Shown here piece after piece: positions 6,060 to 7,145 of a stretch of DNA of 7,145 nucleotides (position 1 is the first letter of the stretch; each line of letters begins with the position of its first letter). The position numbers and the translations under genes were made by a program. The DNA lies in assembly GCA_003151895.1 (NCBI GenBank), contig PLYX01000181.1, positions 1-7,145 of the forward strand, read 5' to 3'. The stretch is from Solirubrobacterales bacterium (GTDB lineage: Bacteria; Actinomycetota; Thermoleophilia; Solirubrobacterales; Solirubrobacteraceae). The notes under the pieces were generated by a model. That model was not told the origin of the DNA and searched no databases. It saw only the letters and a list, made by a program, of their open reading frames with translations.

Positions 6060-6837
6060 GGACCGCTCCTTCCGAGGAGGTGGCGAGGGACGCTGCAGCG
6101 TCGGAGGACAGTCCGCCGGCGCCCACGCGAACCCCGCGAGGGGCGCGTGAGCGGTAGACGATCGGGTTACGACGCAGGTAGGCGAGGGGGACGCTCCACG
6201 CGTGGACGAGGCGGCTAAACGGCCACACCATGATCAAGAGCCAGCCGCCGATCGCGTGCAGCTGGTAGCTGAGCGGGATCGCGCCGCCAGTCATCAGCGA
6301 CGCGTTCGGGTCGAGCAGGAACAGTCCCCGAAACCATGGCGAGACCGTCTCGCGGTAGTTGTAACCGCCGTTGATGAGGTTCTCAACGACCGTGTTCCAC
6401 ATGCCGGTCGCAACCATGAACGCGAGCAGCGCCATCACCGCCATGTCCATTCCGCGCGTGGTTGCGGCGACGCGCCGATTGCCCAGTCGGCGGACGATCA
6501 GGATCGCGAGACCTGCGAGCATCGCAGTGCCCGTGAGCGTGCCCATCGTGGCCGAGAAGAGACGATAGGTGCTCTCAGGGATCCCGAGCCATTCGGTGAC
6601 GCTCTGGGGGATGAGGATCCCGATCACATGGCCGCCGATGACAGCCAGCAGGCCGAAGTGGAAGAGCGGGCTGCCGAGCTTCAGCCAGCGCGACTCCAAC
6701 AGCTGCGTGGAGCGTGTCGTCCACGTGAACTGGTCGCGCTTGAAGCGCCAGGCGTGGCCGACGAAGAACGTCGCGATCGCGAGGTACGGCAGGATCACCC
6801 ACAAGAGCTGGGCGCCGCGGCTGGTGGCGATGATCAT
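6046..6837 (-). CDS. narI: Respiratory nitrate reductase gamma subunit NarI (cytochrome b)
   Basis: NarI is the membrane diheme cytochrome b that oxidises quinol and feeds electrons to NarH and NarG. The 263-residue protein has five membrane segments (about 9-29, 56-77, 95-116, 131-152 and 190-208). The four expected heme ligands are His60 and His70 in PLFHFGLLAVIGGHVIG, and His194 and His212 in SYQLHAIGG and SRLVHAWS. Their spacings of 10 and 18 equal those in E. coli NarI (56/66 and 187/205). The C-terminal tail after residue 225 is hydrophilic and presumably cytoplasmic, where NarGH docks. The ATG overlaps the narJ stop (ATGA) and follows GAGGTGG closely. narG and narH are expected to the right, outside the window. 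Confidence 0.97.
   Translation of the reverse strand: MIIATSRGAQLLWVILPYLAIATFFVGHAWRFKRDQFTWTTRSTQLLESRWLKLGSPLFHFGLLAVIGGHVIGILIPQSVTEWLGIPESTYRLFSATMGTLTGTAMLAGLAILIVRRLGNRRVAATTRGMDMAVMALLAFMVATGMWNTVVENLINGGYNYRETVSPWFRGLFLLDPNASLMTGGAIPLSYQLHAIGGWLLIMVWPFSRLVHAWSVPLAYLRRNPIVYRSRAPRGVRVGAGGLSSDAAASLATSSEGAVHVPR
6066..6073 (-). promoter_or_regulatory. Strong Shine-Dalgarno site of the TDT gene inside narI
   Basis: On the minus strand GGAAGGAG lies 6 nt before the ATG at 6059 and within the narI coding sequence. It is the best ribosome-binding site in the window. It implies independent, efficient initiation on the nar transcript and fixes the TDT start. Confidence 0.75.
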
Positions 6838-7145
6838 CGGCCCACCTCGGCGTACGGCATGACCTCGGGCGGGGCGAACGGCTCAAGGCCGACCTCCTCC
6901 TCGGGCGGGCCCTCTGCGGCGATGCGTCGTGCCTCGGCCAGCTCGCCGGCGCTCATCGCCGGGAGCACACGCGAGACGGCGTCGAGTACACCGGCGTAGG
7001 GGCTGTCGATGTCGCGCAGGGACGCGCGCAGCAGCTCGATCGCCGCACGGAAGCGGCGCAGCACCGGCTCGGCCTCCTGCGGGACGAGCGCGGCGAACTC
7101 GAGCAGCGCGGGCAGGTAGTCCGGCAGCTCGCCGCCGCGCAGCTC
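6834..7145 (-). CDS. narJ: Nitrate reductase molybdenum cofactor assembly chaperone NarJ (5' end missing)
   Basis: The minus frame is open to the right edge, so only the last 103 residues are present. Read from the edge it begins ELRGGELPDYLPALLEFAAL, the conserved 'ELPD.LP..LEF.A' signature of NarJ in the TorD/NarJ chaperone family. It continues with helical LRRFRAAIELLRASL, then SPYAGVLDAVSRVLP, also typical of NarJ. The acidic, proline-rich tail (PPEEEVGLEPFAPPEV) is usual. NarJ binds apo-NarG in the cytoplasm, allowing Moco insertion and preventing premature membrane attachment. An internal GTG at 7064 could be mistaken for a start, but similarity clearly runs upstream of it. The stop overlaps narI by 4 nt. 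Confidence 0.92.
   Translation of the reverse strand, partial: ELRGGELPDYLPALLEFAALVPQEAEPVLRRFRAAIELLRASLRDIDSPYAGVLDAVSRVLPAMSAGELAEARRIAAEGPPEEEVGLEPFAPPEVMPYAEVGR

Noticed and set aside
6202..6999. Plus-strand open frame of 265 codons opposite narI and narJ
   Set aside because: The opposite strand carries narI with all four heme-ligand histidines and narJ signatures; this frame is Asp/Arg/Gln/His-rich shadow sequence.

Overview
The window is a dense, GC-rich accessory-metabolism region. It holds most of a molybdenum cofactor (Moco) biosynthesis set facing the 3' end of a respiratory nitrate reductase (nar) operon. The strong G/C preference at third codon positions, GTG starts, 4-nt stop/start overlaps and a MoaX-like fused molybdopterin synthase suggest a high-GC actinobacterium-like organism. 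A deep-branching lineage such as Thermoleophilia or Rubrobacteria is a guess from gene style, not a demonstrated assignment.

Layout. Bases 3 to about 180 (+) encode the end of what looks like an ABC transporter ATPase with a TOBE-type domain, plausibly a molybdate/tungstate importer; its true stop is unclear. Converging on it is a minus-strand pair, mobA (1915-1283) then moaA (1271-222). A 118-bp divergent intergenic region (1916-2033) separates mobA from a plus-strand run of moeA (2034-3242), a moaD-moaE fusion (3258-3947), moaC (3944-4441) and mogA/moaB (4449-4928). After an 81-bp convergent gap come minus-strand genes: narJ (cut by the window's right edge), narI (6837-6046) and a TDT/SLAC1-family membrane transporter (6059-5010). 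These three overlap by 4 and 14 nt, so they look like the tail of a narGHJI-tdt operon.

How the genes fit together. MoaA and MoaC make cyclic pyranopterin monophosphate from GTP. The fused MoaD-MoaE protein inserts the dithiolene sulfurs to give molybdopterin, MogA/MoaB adenylylates it, and MoeA inserts molybdate. MobA adds GMP to make the guanine dinucleotide form, which NarG-type nitrate reductases need as bis-MGD. NarJ matures the nitrate reductase and NarI anchors it and passes quinol electrons to it. The ABC ATPase may supply molybdate, and the TDT protein may move an anion related to nitrate respiration. No MoeB-type activating enzyme for MoaD is visible here.

I see no CRISPR array, insertion sequence, tRNA, rRNA or clearly new biological system. 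The points most worth a second look are the fused MoaD-MoaE, which should need cleavage after an internal Gly-Gly and has a shortened MoaE active-site loop; the TDT transporter built into the nar operon; and the missing stop in the ABC ATPase fragment.
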